From Arcanobacterium sp. (GTDB taxonomy: Bacteria > Actinomycetota > Actinomycetes > Actinomycetales > Actinomycetaceae), in the NCBI GenBank assembly GCA_022778805.1, contig JALFSN010000003.1, forward strand, positions 1-64,000: DNA of 64,000 nucleotides, in the 5' to 3' direction. The translations under genes were made by a program, and so were the position numbers. The notes under the pieces are model-generated. The model was not told the DNA's origin. It did not search any database and was given only the letters and a program-made list of their open reading frames with translations. Below, one piece after another: positions 43,769 to 52,358 of this stretch (within the stretch, counting starts at the first letter, position 1; the number at the start of each line of letters is the position of its first letter).

Positions 43769-44302
43769 ATGAACAATGAATCTCAGCACACAGCTGACTC
43801 TTCTCACGTATCGTCAGCTCAGGTATCTTCAGCCCCAGCTCCCCGCGACTCGTCAGCTTCTCCGCGTGATCCAGAAGCATTGGTCCGTGAATTTCACACC
43901 GTCTACAACTTGCCCATAGCAGACGACGCACCCAGCGTAAATCGTGAGCGCGTGCATATGCGCATGTCGCTCATCGCCGAAGAATTCTCCGAACTAGTCG
44001 GGGCAGTATATGGGAAAGAGGCACGAGCCGCTATCGAGCAAGCATTCCAGGAAGCCCTGCGCCGTGACGACGGTACCCGAGACGTCGTGGAAACTGCTGA
44101 CGCGCTGGGAGACATCACATATGTGGTCTACGGTATGGCACTGGAAATGGGCATCCCGATGGCACGTGTCTTGAGCGAGATACAGGCGTCCAACCTTTCA
44201 AAACTCGGAGCCGACGGAAAGCCGATCTACCGCGACGATGGCAAAGTGCTCAAAGGACCTGGCTATTTCCCGCCAAATATCCGCCGTGCACTGGGGCTCT
44301 GA
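43769..44302 (+). CDS. MazG-like / PRA-PH superfamily nucleotide pyrophosphohydrolase
   Basis: 177 residues. After a Ser/Ala-rich N-terminal ~35 residues comes an all-alpha NTP-pyrophosphohydrolase fold: RMSLIAEEFSELVGAVYG supplies the EExxE metal ligands, and VVETADALGDITYVVYG the second ExxD motif. The end (DGKVLKGPGYFPPNI) matches small phage and actinobacterial members annotated as phosphoribosyl-ATP pyrophosphohydrolase-like. True HisE is about 90 residues and linked to hisG, which is absent here, so a house-cleaning role is more likely. Preceded by a purine-rich ribosome site. Confidence 0.82.
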   Translation: MNNESQHTADSSHVSSAQVSSAPAPRDSSASPRDPEALVREFHTVYNLPIADDAPSVNRERVHMRMSLIAEEFSELVGAVYGKEARAAIEQAFQEALRRDDGTRDVVETADALGDITYVVYGMALEMGIPMARVLSEIQASNLSKLGADGKPIYRDDGKVLKGPGYFPPNIRRALGL

Positions 44303-44451
44303 CGTGTCCTATCCTTTATTTCCTCCCTGCGGTGCCCCGCTTTCCGCGTCACGCGAATAATAGCTCACACGGCGGTCAATAGTTTGCACGGGCAATGATG
44401 GACAATAGCTCAACCCACCCAGCCGGACAGCGCCGGATAGCCAGCAGAAAC

Positions 44452-45039
44452 TCAGTAACCGGTGGGAGCGTCTGCGCCGTGAGCGCTCATGCCACTGTTA
44501 TCACCGCTATCTGTGCGCTCCGCTCTGCCCGTTTGCTCAGAAAAGGACTGCTGCCCGTTGCCATCCTGATAGTCAGCGCCGCCCTGATAGTCCACTACGG
44601 TTTCAGCATCTTCAATATCATCTCCGATGGTGGCGGCGAGAATAGACGCAGAGAGCGCGTCAATACGCTTTTGTATAGCCTTCAGCTCGCTCTTTTGCAT
44701 CGGACGACTCATCGCCCCCACCACTGGAATGAGGGTCTCTAGAGCGTCGAGTTCTGCTCGCCAGGCACTCGCTTGTCGAGCGACAGCGGGGGTGTTGGCC
44801 GAAGCAAACAGATACGTCACTTGATCTCGCAGCACACCAATCCGGTTTCCCACGGCATGCAGAGAGTCACCGCGGGTCGTGGCGTGAGCCACCGCCGTGA
44901 CACGCCTCTTGATTGACCCCAATGCCTCAGGATTGTCTTTGGCGAGCTGACGCAGCTGTGGCCCATACTTTTGTACTACCTTCACGATGGCTGGGCCAGC
45001 TACCGATGCCACTTTGATGATAGTTCCGATTCTTCCCAT
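44452..45039 (-). CDS. Actinobacterial protein of unknown function
   Basis: About 195 residues. The first part is basic and helical (MGRIGTIIKVASVAGPAIVK, KYGPQLRQLAKDNPEA), without a real transmembrane helix, followed by a helical middle (AWRAELDALETLIPVVGAM and a QKRIDALSASILAATIG coiled segment) and a hydrophilic Asp/Gly/Gln-rich tail. I recognise no domain. ATG 45039 has GGAGAGG at good spacing. It is convergent with the MazG-like gene; the FKBP lipoprotein gene lies upstream in the same orientation. Confidence 0.65.
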   Translation of the reverse strand: MGRIGTIIKVASVAGPAIVKVVQKYGPQLRQLAKDNPEALGSIKRRVTAVAHATTRGDSLHAVGNRIGVLRDQVTYLFASANTPAVARQASAWRAELDALETLIPVVGAMSRPMQKSELKAIQKRIDALSASILAATIGDDIEDAETVVDYQGGADYQDGNGQQSFSEQTGRAERTDSGDNSGMSAHGADAPTGY

Positions 45040-45160
45040 ACCGCTGCCTCTCCTCTGCTGCCTCTCATCTGCGCAGCACCACATTTCATGTGACACTGCG
45101 CGCCCGTTGCATCCTTTATCGTCTGCTGAGTAGTTCGCCGAGCTGATTACCCCAGAACCT

Positions 45161-45194
45161 CCGGTAATTTTATGACACCGGTAATTTTATGACG
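45161..45194. repeat. 17-bp tandem duplication covering the FKBP-gene stop codon
   Basis: CCGGTAATTTTATGACA (45161-45177) abuts CCGGTAATTTTATGACG (45178-45194). The second copy contains the TAA stop and final codons of the FKBP gene, the first lies just beyond, in the 3' flank. Confidence 0.88.
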
Positions 45195-46158
45195 CCGATG
45201 GAGTGGCCAGCTGTCCTAAAATATCGACGACGACGGCCAGACTCGGCATGCGCTGGGCACTATCGCCTCCGGACGTCTCCGCATTCGTAATCAGCACCCG
45301 CGAGCCAACTGACACTCCCGCCAAGCTGTCAAAGACGCTTCCACTACCCATCGGCACAGCTTGTGGCCCAGATTTTCCATACGTCACTTCCGTCTGCGAA
45401 TTGTCCCACAGGCTCATCGCATACTGCACATACACAGTGGTATCTTTCTCGGCTACGGCTGCCCCTGACCCTCTGGCGATCACCGTGTGCGTGAGCGCCT
45501 TCGGCTGGGCGGCACCGGCCTTGACCGTAAGCGTCACCGGCTCCCCGAGCGCGCCTTTCAGCTCCACTGGCAAATCAGCGACCTTCGCCTCAGATTTGGC
45601 CGCTTTATCACCGGCTTGATTGATGCCAAATGCATCGACAATTTCCACATAGAAATCAATCACGTCCGTGGCGCCAATGCCTGCGTCCTTATTGCCAGTC
45701 GAACCGTAGCCAAGCTCTGGCGGCACGCTCACAATCGCTTTCGTCCCCACCGGCAAACCTGTGAGCCCCTGCCGCCAACCAGCAATCACATTCTGCAGCG
45801 AGAATCCTGTGGGTGCTCCCCTTGAAAACGACGAGTCAAAGGGCTTTTCGTTCTTCCACACTTGCCCCACGTAGTGAGCTATGACGGTATCAGTCTCCGC
45901 CACGGCACGTCCACTACCCTTTTGTTGCACCCACACTTTCAGATCTTTTGGTGCCTGCGCATCCGGAAACGCCAGATGCAGATCTTTGCCCGACCCAGTT
46001 ACTGTGGGCTGTGGTCCGCTCGCATCAGGTTTGTCAGCAGCACTAGTCGTTTTGTCCGTCGTTTGATCGCCGTCTTTCGCTCCTTGCCCGCCACACGCAG
46101 CCAGCGAAAGAGCGAGCACTGCCGCACTGACTCCTGCTATTAGTTGCCGAATGTTCAT
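45187..46158 (-). CDS. FKBP-type peptidyl-prolyl isomerase lipoprotein with two FKBP-like domains
   Basis: Secreted, lipid-anchored foldase, 323 residues. The signal peptide ends in the lipobox LAAC (Cys22), followed by a Thr/Asp/Lys-rich linker. The first FKBP domain (about 55-165) is complete: VIAHYVGQVW, KPFDSSFSRG, NVIAGWRQGLTGLPVG and VPPELGYGS. A second, diverged FKBP-like domain (about 205-318) has THTVIARGSGAAVAEKDTTV, VYVQYAMSLW and FDSLAGVSVGSRVLI but lacks the ELGYG active loop, so it may be structural. It probably assists folding of exported proteins. Confidence 0.9.
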   Translation of the reverse strand: MNIRQLIAGVSAAVLALSLAACGGQGAKDGDQTTDKTTSAADKPDASGPQPTVTGSGKDLHLAFPDAQAPKDLKVWVQQKGSGRAVAETDTVIAHYVGQVWKNEKPFDSSFSRGAPTGFSLQNVIAGWRQGLTGLPVGTKAIVSVPPELGYGSTGNKDAGIGATDVIDFYVEIVDAFGINQAGDKAAKSEAKVADLPVELKGALGEPVTLTVKAGAAQPKALTHTVIARGSGAAVAEKDTTVYVQYAMSLWDNSQTEVTYGKSGPQAVPMGSGSVFDSLAGVSVGSRVLITNAETSGGDSAQRMPSLAVVVDILGQLATPSAS

Positions 46159-46281
46159 TCTCTATCCTCACGCTCGGTTACAGAGTTTCGCCGCCTGTAC
46201 CATGACCACAGCACTGTTGCACTCTACCCTATGGACAGGCAAAACGGATATCGCCAGCACTACTGCATCGGTCTATACAGC

Positions 46282-46316
46282 GGTGGCTGAGAGCCTCTCA
46301 GAGACCCTCAGCCACC
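46282..46316. other. GC-rich stem-loop between erpA and FKBP genes
   Basis: GGTGGCTGAG (46282-46291) pairs perfectly with CTCAGCCACC (46307-46316); the loop can pair further. It lies between two minus-strand genes. No T-run follows on the minus strand, so it is at best an attenuator or Rho-assisted terminator. Confidence 0.4.
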
Positions 46317-46438
46317 ACAAAATTCAGTTGCCGTATGCCGATAGTTACTGCAGCTACCTGCAGCTACACAATGGGCGACGCAGACAGCCCATACCGTAGC
46401 GCGCCCACCACTTCAGCATTGCATCAATCGATGTGCGA

Positions 46439-46789
46439 TCAGTGGAATGAGTCCCCACATGCACACGTACCGACCGCATTGGGATTGTCGATGGTAAATC
46501 CCTGACGCTCGATGGTGTCCGCAAAGTCGATGGTCGCTCCATCCAGATAAGGGATGCTCATGCGATCTACCACTACTTCGACATCACCGAAGGCACGCAC
46601 AGCGTCTCCTTCCAGTTCGCGTTCATCAAAGTAGAGCTGGTACATCAGTCCGGAACATCCCCCTGGCTGCACTGCCACACGAAGCCGTAAATCGTCGCGA
46701 CCTTCCTGCTCAATGAGGCTTTTTACCTTTGCTGCAGCCACATCGGTGAGCACCACGCCGTGTGCTGGAGCTTCCACAGTTTCACTCAT
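46439..46789 (-). CDS. erpA: Iron-sulfur cluster carrier protein (ErpA/IscA family)
   Basis: A-type carrier that delivers Fe-S clusters to apo-enzymes. The three ligand cysteines are in place: Cys45 in PGGCSGLMYQL and Cys109/Cys111 in GTCACGDSF. 116 residues. ATG 46789 is supported by GGAGGA four bases upstream. It is not linked to suf genes here. Confidence 0.93.
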   Translation of the reverse strand: MSETVEAPAHGVVLTDVAAAKVKSLIEQEGRDDLRLRVAVQPGGCSGLMYQLYFDERELEGDAVRAFGDVEVVVDRMSIPYLDGATIDFADTIERQGFTIDNPNAVGTCACGDSFH

Positions 46790-46935
46790 GTGTTCCTCCA
46801 TGTATTACGAGAAGAGATAACGTCGCTCCTAACACTAGCGGGGCTGAGACTCGCTCGCCATCCGGCGTGCACCCACAGCAAGCATGGGACGAACGTCACA
46901 AATATGCGCGCGAGTCTGCCTGCCCATCACTGCGA

Positions 46936-48279
46936 TCACTCACTCAGCTTACTCAGCAGTAATGCCTCAGCTCCGATAGCTTTTTGCCAATCCCCCAGGT
47001 GCAGCGATTCATTCTCAGAATGCGCCCGCGTATCTGGATCTTCAACACCCGTCACCAGAATATCCGCCTCAGGGAAAAGCTCATGGAGCACCGAGATAAA
47101 CGGGATTGACCCACCGATGCCGATATTGACAGGCTCTGCTTTGAAAGCGCTGCGCAATGCATCGTGAGCAATCGCCGTCACCGGAGTATCGCCCACCGCT
47201 TCATAGCCAGGCCCCGCCTCCGTGATCTCCGTTTCCACATGAGCCCCAAATGGCGCGTGCTCTTTGAGATACGCTGCCAGAATCTCTCCGGCTTCGCGCG
47301 AATCCTGCCCAGGTGCCACGCGCAGCGACAGCGTAAACGTGACGGCGGGTAGCAGCGTATTGGACGCCACCTGTACGGGCGTCACGTCCATGCCAATCAC
47401 GGAAATAGTCGGTTTCGTCCACAGTCGAGAAGCGAGAGAGCCAGTACCCGTAAGCTGCACACCCTCCAGCACTCCCGCATCAATACGGAATTGCTCTTCT
47501 GGATAGTCCACGTCGGCGTTGTCGTAAGAACGCAGGCCTGCTACAGCCACATCGCCAGCGTCATCGTGCAAGGTGGCAATGAGACGTGAAGCGAGCGTGA
47601 CGGCGTCAAGCACTGGACCAGAGTATGCCCCAGAATGCAGGGCGTGATCGAGTACCGACAGTTTCACTCGAAGCGAGACCACTCCTCGCAGCGACGTGGT
47701 GAGACTCGGAGTGCCTACCGCCCAGTTATTAGAATCAGCGACGACGATCACATCAGCTTTGAGTTTCTCCTGGTAGGTATGCAGAAAATCCTCAAATGTG
47801 GGTGAGCCAACTTCTTCTTCCCCCTCAATAAACATGACGATGCCCACGCCTGCATCAGCTGCACGAATCGCTTCCAGATGGAGCACGACGCCGGCCTTGT
47901 CGTCAGCAGCGCCACGGCCATAGAGGCGATCTCCCTTTTCTGTGGCGACAAACGGCTGCGTCTCCCACTTCTCTTCTGGCCCTTGCGGCTGGACGTCGTG
48001 ATGCGAGTAAAGAAGCACAGTCGGCTTCCCAGGTTGAGGCGGACGGGTGGCAAGCACGGCGGGTCGGCCCACAAGCCCCGCAGCGGTGTGCAGCTGGATG
48101 ACCTCGGCCTCAAGGCCAAGCTCTTTTGCTTGATCTGCAATCCAGTGAGCGGAGCGCTCAAGCGTGCTCTGATCGAAAGAATCGGCAGACACCGAGGGAA
48201 TAGCTACCAGCTCAGCAAGTTCTGCTTTGGCTGCGTCAAAATGCGCGTGTACGCGTTCAAGAATGTCGTGTTCGTTCAT
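46936..48279 (-). CDS. M20-family metallopeptidase (dipeptidase type)
   Basis: Zinc-dependent dipeptidase/carboxypeptidase of about 447 residues. Di-zinc ligands and catalytic residues are evident: LYSHHDVQPQG (His and Asp), GRGAADDKAG (bridging Asp), MFIEGEEEVGS (general base Glu) and the C-terminal IGIGGSIPFI. The dimerisation domain between them is normal. It probably hydrolyses imported peptides in the cytoplasm. ATG 48279 gives the usual start; TATTGT six bases upstream and lack of a Shine-Dalgarno suggest leaderless translation. Confidence 0.9.
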   Translation of the reverse strand: MNEHDILERVHAHFDAAKAELAELVAIPSVSADSFDQSTLERSAHWIADQAKELGLEAEVIQLHTAAGLVGRPAVLATRPPQPGKPTVLLYSHHDVQPQGPEEKWETQPFVATEKGDRLYGRGAADDKAGVVLHLEAIRAADAGVGIVMFIEGEEEVGSPTFEDFLHTYQEKLKADVIVVADSNNWAVGTPSLTTSLRGVVSLRVKLSVLDHALHSGAYSGPVLDAVTLASRLIATLHDDAGDVAVAGLRSYDNADVDYPEEQFRIDAGVLEGVQLTGTGSLASRLWTKPTISVIGMDVTPVQVASNTLLPAVTFTLSLRVAPGQDSREAGEILAAYLKEHAPFGAHVETEITEAGPGYEAVGDTPVTAIAHDALRSAFKAEPVNIGIGGSIPFISVLHELFPEADILVTGVEDPDTRAHSENESLHLGDWQKAIGAEALLLSKLSE

Positions 48280-48285
48280 GTATCC

Positions 48286-48291
48286 ACAATA
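48286..48291 (-). promoter_or_regulatory. Putative -10 element of the M20 peptidase gene (TATTGT)
   Basis: Minus-strand TATTGT followed by six bases (GGATAC) and ATG. Confidence 0.4.
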
Positions 48292-48492
48292 GCGCACCGC
48301 CGTGTGATCATCAGTGACGGCGGCTCCGCAATAGCTCATCAACGCTCTCCACACGTGCGCTCTTCGTCAGTGACGGCGGCGCACAGCACGAGAGCAGAGC
48401 GCACGTTTCGCTCTATACGCTGCAAAAGCTACACTGAGCACATAGGAAAGCACACCGGAGAATTGTGCCACTCGTAGCTGAAAGGGAGCTTT

Positions 48493-49194
48493 GTGTTTGG
48501 TCTGAAAAAGCGCGAGAGCGCCACTACCCCCGTCGAAACTACAACGGAGGTCACCCTCCCCAAGGGATATACACCGAAGAAAGGCGGTGCGACGCCGAAA
48601 CGCCGAGAGGTTGAGGCCAGCAACCGCCGTCCACTGGTGGCAGACAAGACGAAACTCACCCGAGCAGAGAAAAAAGAGCGCAAAGCACAGGCACGGCAAA
48701 GGTCAGATGCGCTGTGGCAACAGCAGCAGGAAGCTATGCGCACGGGGGACGAAGCCCATATGCCCTACCAGCACCGCGGGAAAGCACGCCGTTTTGCGCG
48801 TGACTACGTCGATGCCAGCGCCCCTATTTCCGCGTGGTTTATGCCAATGGCCATTTTGCTCATCCCATTGATGTTTTTCTCCGCAGCATTTCCGGTCTTT
48901 GCTTTCACTGCCACGATCTGCTTTTACGCCGTCTTCCTGCTGATGCTCTTGCACGCACTCTTTGTAGCTTTCCGCGCCAAGCATCTCGCCCAGGCAAAAT
49001 TTGGCGAGGCCGCAGTGCCACGCGGTCTCGTTTGGCAGATGATCGGCCGCTGTTTCTATGTTCGCCGCTGGCGCCTACCCAAACCGCAGGTGGCGCGCGG
49101 GGAATTTCCCGAGGGAGGCACGAGGGCAGACGTCACCCGTATGCGTCAGGAGAAGAGACGCCAGCGCAAAGAGCGCAAGCACAGCGGCGTGTGA
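48493..49194 (+). CDS. DUF3043 membrane protein
   Basis: 233 residues, actinobacterial DUF3043 family, function unknown. The N-terminal half is basic and hydrophilic (GYTPKKGGATPKRREVEA, AEKKERKAQARQRSDALW), with the family motif MPYQHRGKARRFARDYVDA just before two adjacent membrane helices (WFMPMAILLIPLMFFSAAF and ICFYAVFLLMLLHALFVAF), and a basic C-terminus ending in Arg/Lys-rich residues. GTG 48493 has AAAGGGAG four bases upstream. It is divergent from the M20 peptidase gene. Confidence 0.85.
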   Translation: MFGLKKRESATTPVETTTEVTLPKGYTPKKGGATPKRREVEASNRRPLVADKTKLTRAEKKERKAQARQRSDALWQQQQEAMRTGDEAHMPYQHRGKARRFARDYVDASAPISAWFMPMAILLIPLMFFSAAFPVFAFTATICFYAVFLLMLLHALFVAFRAKHLAQAKFGEAAVPRGLVWQMIGRCFYVRRWRLPKPQVARGEFPEGGTRADVTRMRQEKRRQRKERKHSGV

Positions 49195-49359
49195 CGTCGG
49201 ATAAACTGCCGTTTCTTCCTCACATGTGATTCAATTGGGACTAAGGTCTAAATGCTGTTGGGGCATTCCGGCTCTCGTAGTTCGCCGCGTTCACAGTTGT
49301 GCGGCGTGCCAACTCTGCGGAGCTCGTCACTGCGCCCACGACGTCAAGGGAGAAGATTC

Positions 49360-50751
49360 GTGGCTGAAACTCAAGAATACGATGTCGTCATTCTCGGAGC
49401 TGGTTCCGGCGGGTATGCAACAGCCCTGCGCGCTAGCCAGCTCGGCTTGAAAGTTGCCCTGGTGGAAGGCGATAAGGTGGGTGGCACCTGTCTACACCGT
49501 GGCTGTATTCCCACCAAAGCTCTGCTTCACGCTGCAGAAGTCGCCGACGACATGCGCGATGCTGCCCGTATCGGCGTGCGCGGCAGCTTTGAAGGTCTCG
49601 ATATGGACAGCCTGAATGCATATAAAGACTCCGTCGTGGCCAAGATGTATAAAGGTCTCAGCGGCCTGGTGGATTCCCGAGGAGTAGAGACGATTCACGG
49701 CTGGGGCAAACTGGTACAACCAGACACTGTGGACGTCGGTGGACGGATGCTCAAGGGTACGAACGTCGTGCTCGCATCTGGTTCGTTCTCCAAGACGATT
49801 GGCCAGCACATCACGCAGCGAGTGATCACGTCTGAGCAGGCACTGAACCTCACTGAGGTACCGCGTTCCGTGGTCGTGCTAGGTGGCGGCGTCATCGGCG
49901 TAGAGTTTGCCTCTATATGGGCTAGCTACGGTGCACACGTGACGATCATTGAGGGGCTCGATCACCTCGTGCCGAATGAAGACGAGTCCATTTCTAAGAT
50001 GCTGGAGCGGGCTTTTCGTAAGCGCAAGATAGCTTTTAAGACAAAGACGTTCTTTGATTACGTCGATGAGGATGACGCCGGAGTGCACATTTTCACGAAA
50101 GACGGGCAGCGTTTTGACGCCGACTACCTCTTGATCGCTATCGGGCGCGGCCCCAATACTGCACATCTTGGCTATGAAGAAAATGGCATACACCTTGAAC
50201 GCGGCTTTGTGCTCACCGATGAGCGCCTGCGTACCGGCGTCACGACTCCAGCTGGCGGGCAGGTGTATGCCGTGGGAGATATCGTGCCTGGTGTACAACT
50301 TGCTCACCGAGGTTTTTTGCATGGCATTTTCGTCGCCGAAGATATCGCCGGATTGAATCCACGTCCTGTGAAAGATGAACTCATCCCGAAAGTCACGTTC
50401 TGCAATCCAGAAATTGCCAGTGTAGGGCTCAGCCAACGCGCAGCCGAAGAAGAATTTGGCACTGACGCCGTACAGACAGCGGAATTTAATCTCGCCGGAA
50501 ATGGCAAGAGTCAGATGCTTGGCACGCAGGGGTTCGTGAAGATCATCCGCCGCAAAGATGGCCCAATCGTGGGGTTCACCGCGATTGGCGCCCGCATGGG
50601 TGAGCAAGTGGGCGAGGGCGAGCTTATGGTGGCATGGGAAGCACAGCCGGAAGACTTTGATGGGCTTATCCATGCCCACCCCACACAGAATGAATCTGTG
50701 GGTGAAGCTGTGCTAGCTCTCGCTGGAAAGCCACTTCACACCCATCATTGA
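49360..50751 (+). CDS. lpdA: Dihydrolipoyl dehydrogenase (E3)
   Basis: FAD flavoprotein that re-oxidises lipoamide in 2-oxoacid dehydrogenase or glycine-cleavage complexes. The N-terminal GAGSGGYATA FAD motif, redox disulfide GGTCLHRGC (Cys44, Cys49), NAD motif VLGGGVIGVEFASIW and the C-terminal catalytic His-Glu in HAHPTQNESVGEAV are all intact. 463 residues. GTG 49360 is preceded by AGGGAG at good spacing; the longer frame upstream is not conserved. The E2-like gene follows 109 bp downstream. Confidence 0.95.
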   Translation: MAETQEYDVVILGAGSGGYATALRASQLGLKVALVEGDKVGGTCLHRGCIPTKALLHAAEVADDMRDAARIGVRGSFEGLDMDSLNAYKDSVVAKMYKGLSGLVDSRGVETIHGWGKLVQPDTVDVGGRMLKGTNVVLASGSFSKTIGQHITQRVITSEQALNLTEVPRSVVVLGGGVIGVEFASIWASYGAHVTIIEGLDHLVPNEDESISKMLERAFRKRKIAFKTKTFFDYVDEDDAGVHIFTKDGQRFDADYLLIAIGRGPNTAHLGYEENGIHLERGFVLTDERLRTGVTTPAGGQVYAVGDIVPGVQLAHRGFLHGIFVAEDIAGLNPRPVKDELIPKVTFCNPEIASVGLSQRAAEEEFGTDAVQTAEFNLAGNGKSQMLGTQGFVKIIRRKDGPIVGFTAIGARMGEQVGEGELMVAWEAQPEDFDGLIHAHPTQNESVGEAVLALAGKPLHTHH

Positions 50752-50860
50752 GCAATCGCTATTACACTGAAATCGTGAAGCTGAGATGCGCAGCAGTGGA
50801 TGCAACGAGGCACTGAGGCGTTGAAGAGTAAGCGTTGGAGAGCACAGAGAAAGAAGCACT

Positions 50861-52282
50861 ATGTCGGAAGCAATTAAGATGCCAGCCCTTGGCGAGTCCG
50901 TCACAGAGGGCACAATCACGACCTGGCTCAAATCAGTGGGCGATGCCGTGGAGGTTGATGAGCCAATTGTAGAAGTTTCCACAGACAAAGTGGACACCGA
51001 AGTGCCTTCTCCCCTCGCGGGAGTACTCACTCAGATCGTGGTGAATGAAGACGAGACCGTCGATGTGGGCACTATTCTCGCCTATGTGGGGTCTGCGGCA
51101 GAATTGGCAGCTGATGGCGCTCCAGCAGCTCCGGTTAACGCGGCAGCTCCGGTTAACGCAGCAGCTCCAGCCACTCCAGCAGAACCGGCTAGCCTAGCAG
51201 TACCAGCAGCATCAGTCAGCACCGCATCGGTTAGCCCAACAGTGTCAGCCTCAACGCCGTCGGCTCCATTTCCAGCGGAGCCGACGCCAGTAACACCGGC
51301 GGCTTTCACCCCAACCCCAGCACCTGTAGCCTCACCCACTCCGACTTTGGCGATGCCAAGCGCAGCAGCTGCGGCCATGCCAGGCGCGACAGTTCCAGCC
51401 CCAGCTATGCCAACATCCGCAGCTCCAGCTCCCGTGGCGACAGCTACCGCGGATACCGCCGCGCACGCCGAGGGCACCGGCACCCATGCTTTCCCCCATG
51501 GCAATGCTGCCCCTCACGCCACTGCCGCCTCTACCCTTGCTGACGCCAGCGCCTACGTCACTCCGATCGTGCGTAAACTCGCTAAAGAGCTCGGCGTCAA
51601 TCTCAGCGACATCAAAGGATCGGGCGTAGGAGGGCGCATTCGCCGGCAGGATGTGGAAGCTGCTGCGCAGACTGCACACGCTGCTGCCGCACCCGCGCCA
51701 TCCACGTCACGCACTCCCAAAGATGCCAGTTCAGAGGCCAGCGCTGTCGGCGCCCAGTATCCAGCTTTGGTCATAGAGATCGACGCCAGCCGTTTGCCCG
51801 ATGATTATCTTCCCTCAGTGCTGAAAGTCACTGCCCAAGAGCTGGGGAACTACCCCGCCCTCAACGCCGGACAATCAGTGGCCTTTGGCATCACCCTTGC
51901 CGCTACTCACGGCGCCTTTATGCCGGTACTCCGAGATCTTGGCGATCAGCAGCCGGCAGAGATTCGCTCAGCGCTCGCAGACGTGACGGCGCGCGCTGCC
52001 CGAGCAGAAATTGGCCCTGAAGATCTCTTCGGATCCACATTCTCCGTGGTAGACAATACTGAGCAAGACATCACCTTGGAAGTGCCACGCATCCAGCACA
52101 CGCACGTGGCCGCTCTCAGTATCGGGCCGGCACGGCTGCGGCCAGCTGTGCTAGATGCGCACGGAACGATAGGAGCACGGCGGCAATTCTTCCTCTCTTT
52201 GAGCTATGATCCCAGCGCCGCCGACGCAAATATTGCCACCGCATTTTTGGCAGCTGTACGCAAGAAGCTGGAGGCGAGCTAG
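50861..52282 (+). CDS. E2-like lipoyl protein with degenerate acyltransferase domain
   Basis: Homologue of the dihydrolipoamide acyltransferase (SucB-type E2). The lipoyl domain (1-78) is intact with Lys43 in EVSTDKVDTE. A very long Ala/Pro/Thr/Ser linker (about 80-228) leads to a good E3-binding domain (232-268: TPIVRKLAKELGV, GSGVGGRIRRQDV). The C-terminal acyltransferase domain is only ~170 residues instead of ~230, and where active enzymes have YDHRxVDG it reads YDPSAADA, so the catalytic His and the Gly are lost. Acyl transfer is therefore doubtful; it may be an E3-binding scaffold like eukaryotic protein X. No E1 gene adjoins. Start supported by GAAAGAAG. Confidence 0.85.
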   Translation: MSEAIKMPALGESVTEGTITTWLKSVGDAVEVDEPIVEVSTDKVDTEVPSPLAGVLTQIVVNEDETVDVGTILAYVGSAAELAADGAPAAPVNAAAPVNAAAPATPAEPASLAVPAASVSTASVSPTVSASTPSAPFPAEPTPVTPAAFTPTPAPVASPTPTLAMPSAAAAAMPGATVPAPAMPTSAAPAPVATATADTAAHAEGTGTHAFPHGNAAPHATAASTLADASAYVTPIVRKLAKELGVNLSDIKGSGVGGRIRRQDVEAAAQTAHAAAAPAPSTSRTPKDASSEASAVGAQYPALVIEIDASRLPDDYLPSVLKVTAQELGNYPALNAGQSVAFGITLAATHGAFMPVLRDLGDQQPAEIRSALADVTARAARAEIGPEDLFGSTFSVVDNTEQDITLEVPRIQHTHVAALSIGPARLRPAVLDAHGTIGARRQFFLSLSYDPSAADANIATAFLAAVRKKLEAS

Positions 52283-52358
52283 AAGCCTTTGGCGAGTTCT
52301 TATCTTTCCCCCTAGACTAGCTGTATTCAAGAACGCTGAGAAGGAATTGGCAAAAGCT

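Noticed and set aside
43769..44302. True HisE (phosphoribosyl-ATP pyrophosphatase of histidine biosynthesis)
   Set aside because: Twice the usual HisE length, different C-terminal extension, and no hisG or other his genes adjacent; MazG-like call preferred.
48367..48743. Overlapping minus-strand frames upstream of and opposite the DUF3043 gene
   Set aside because: They are antisense to a family-conserved gene and differ from any known protein; no start signals.
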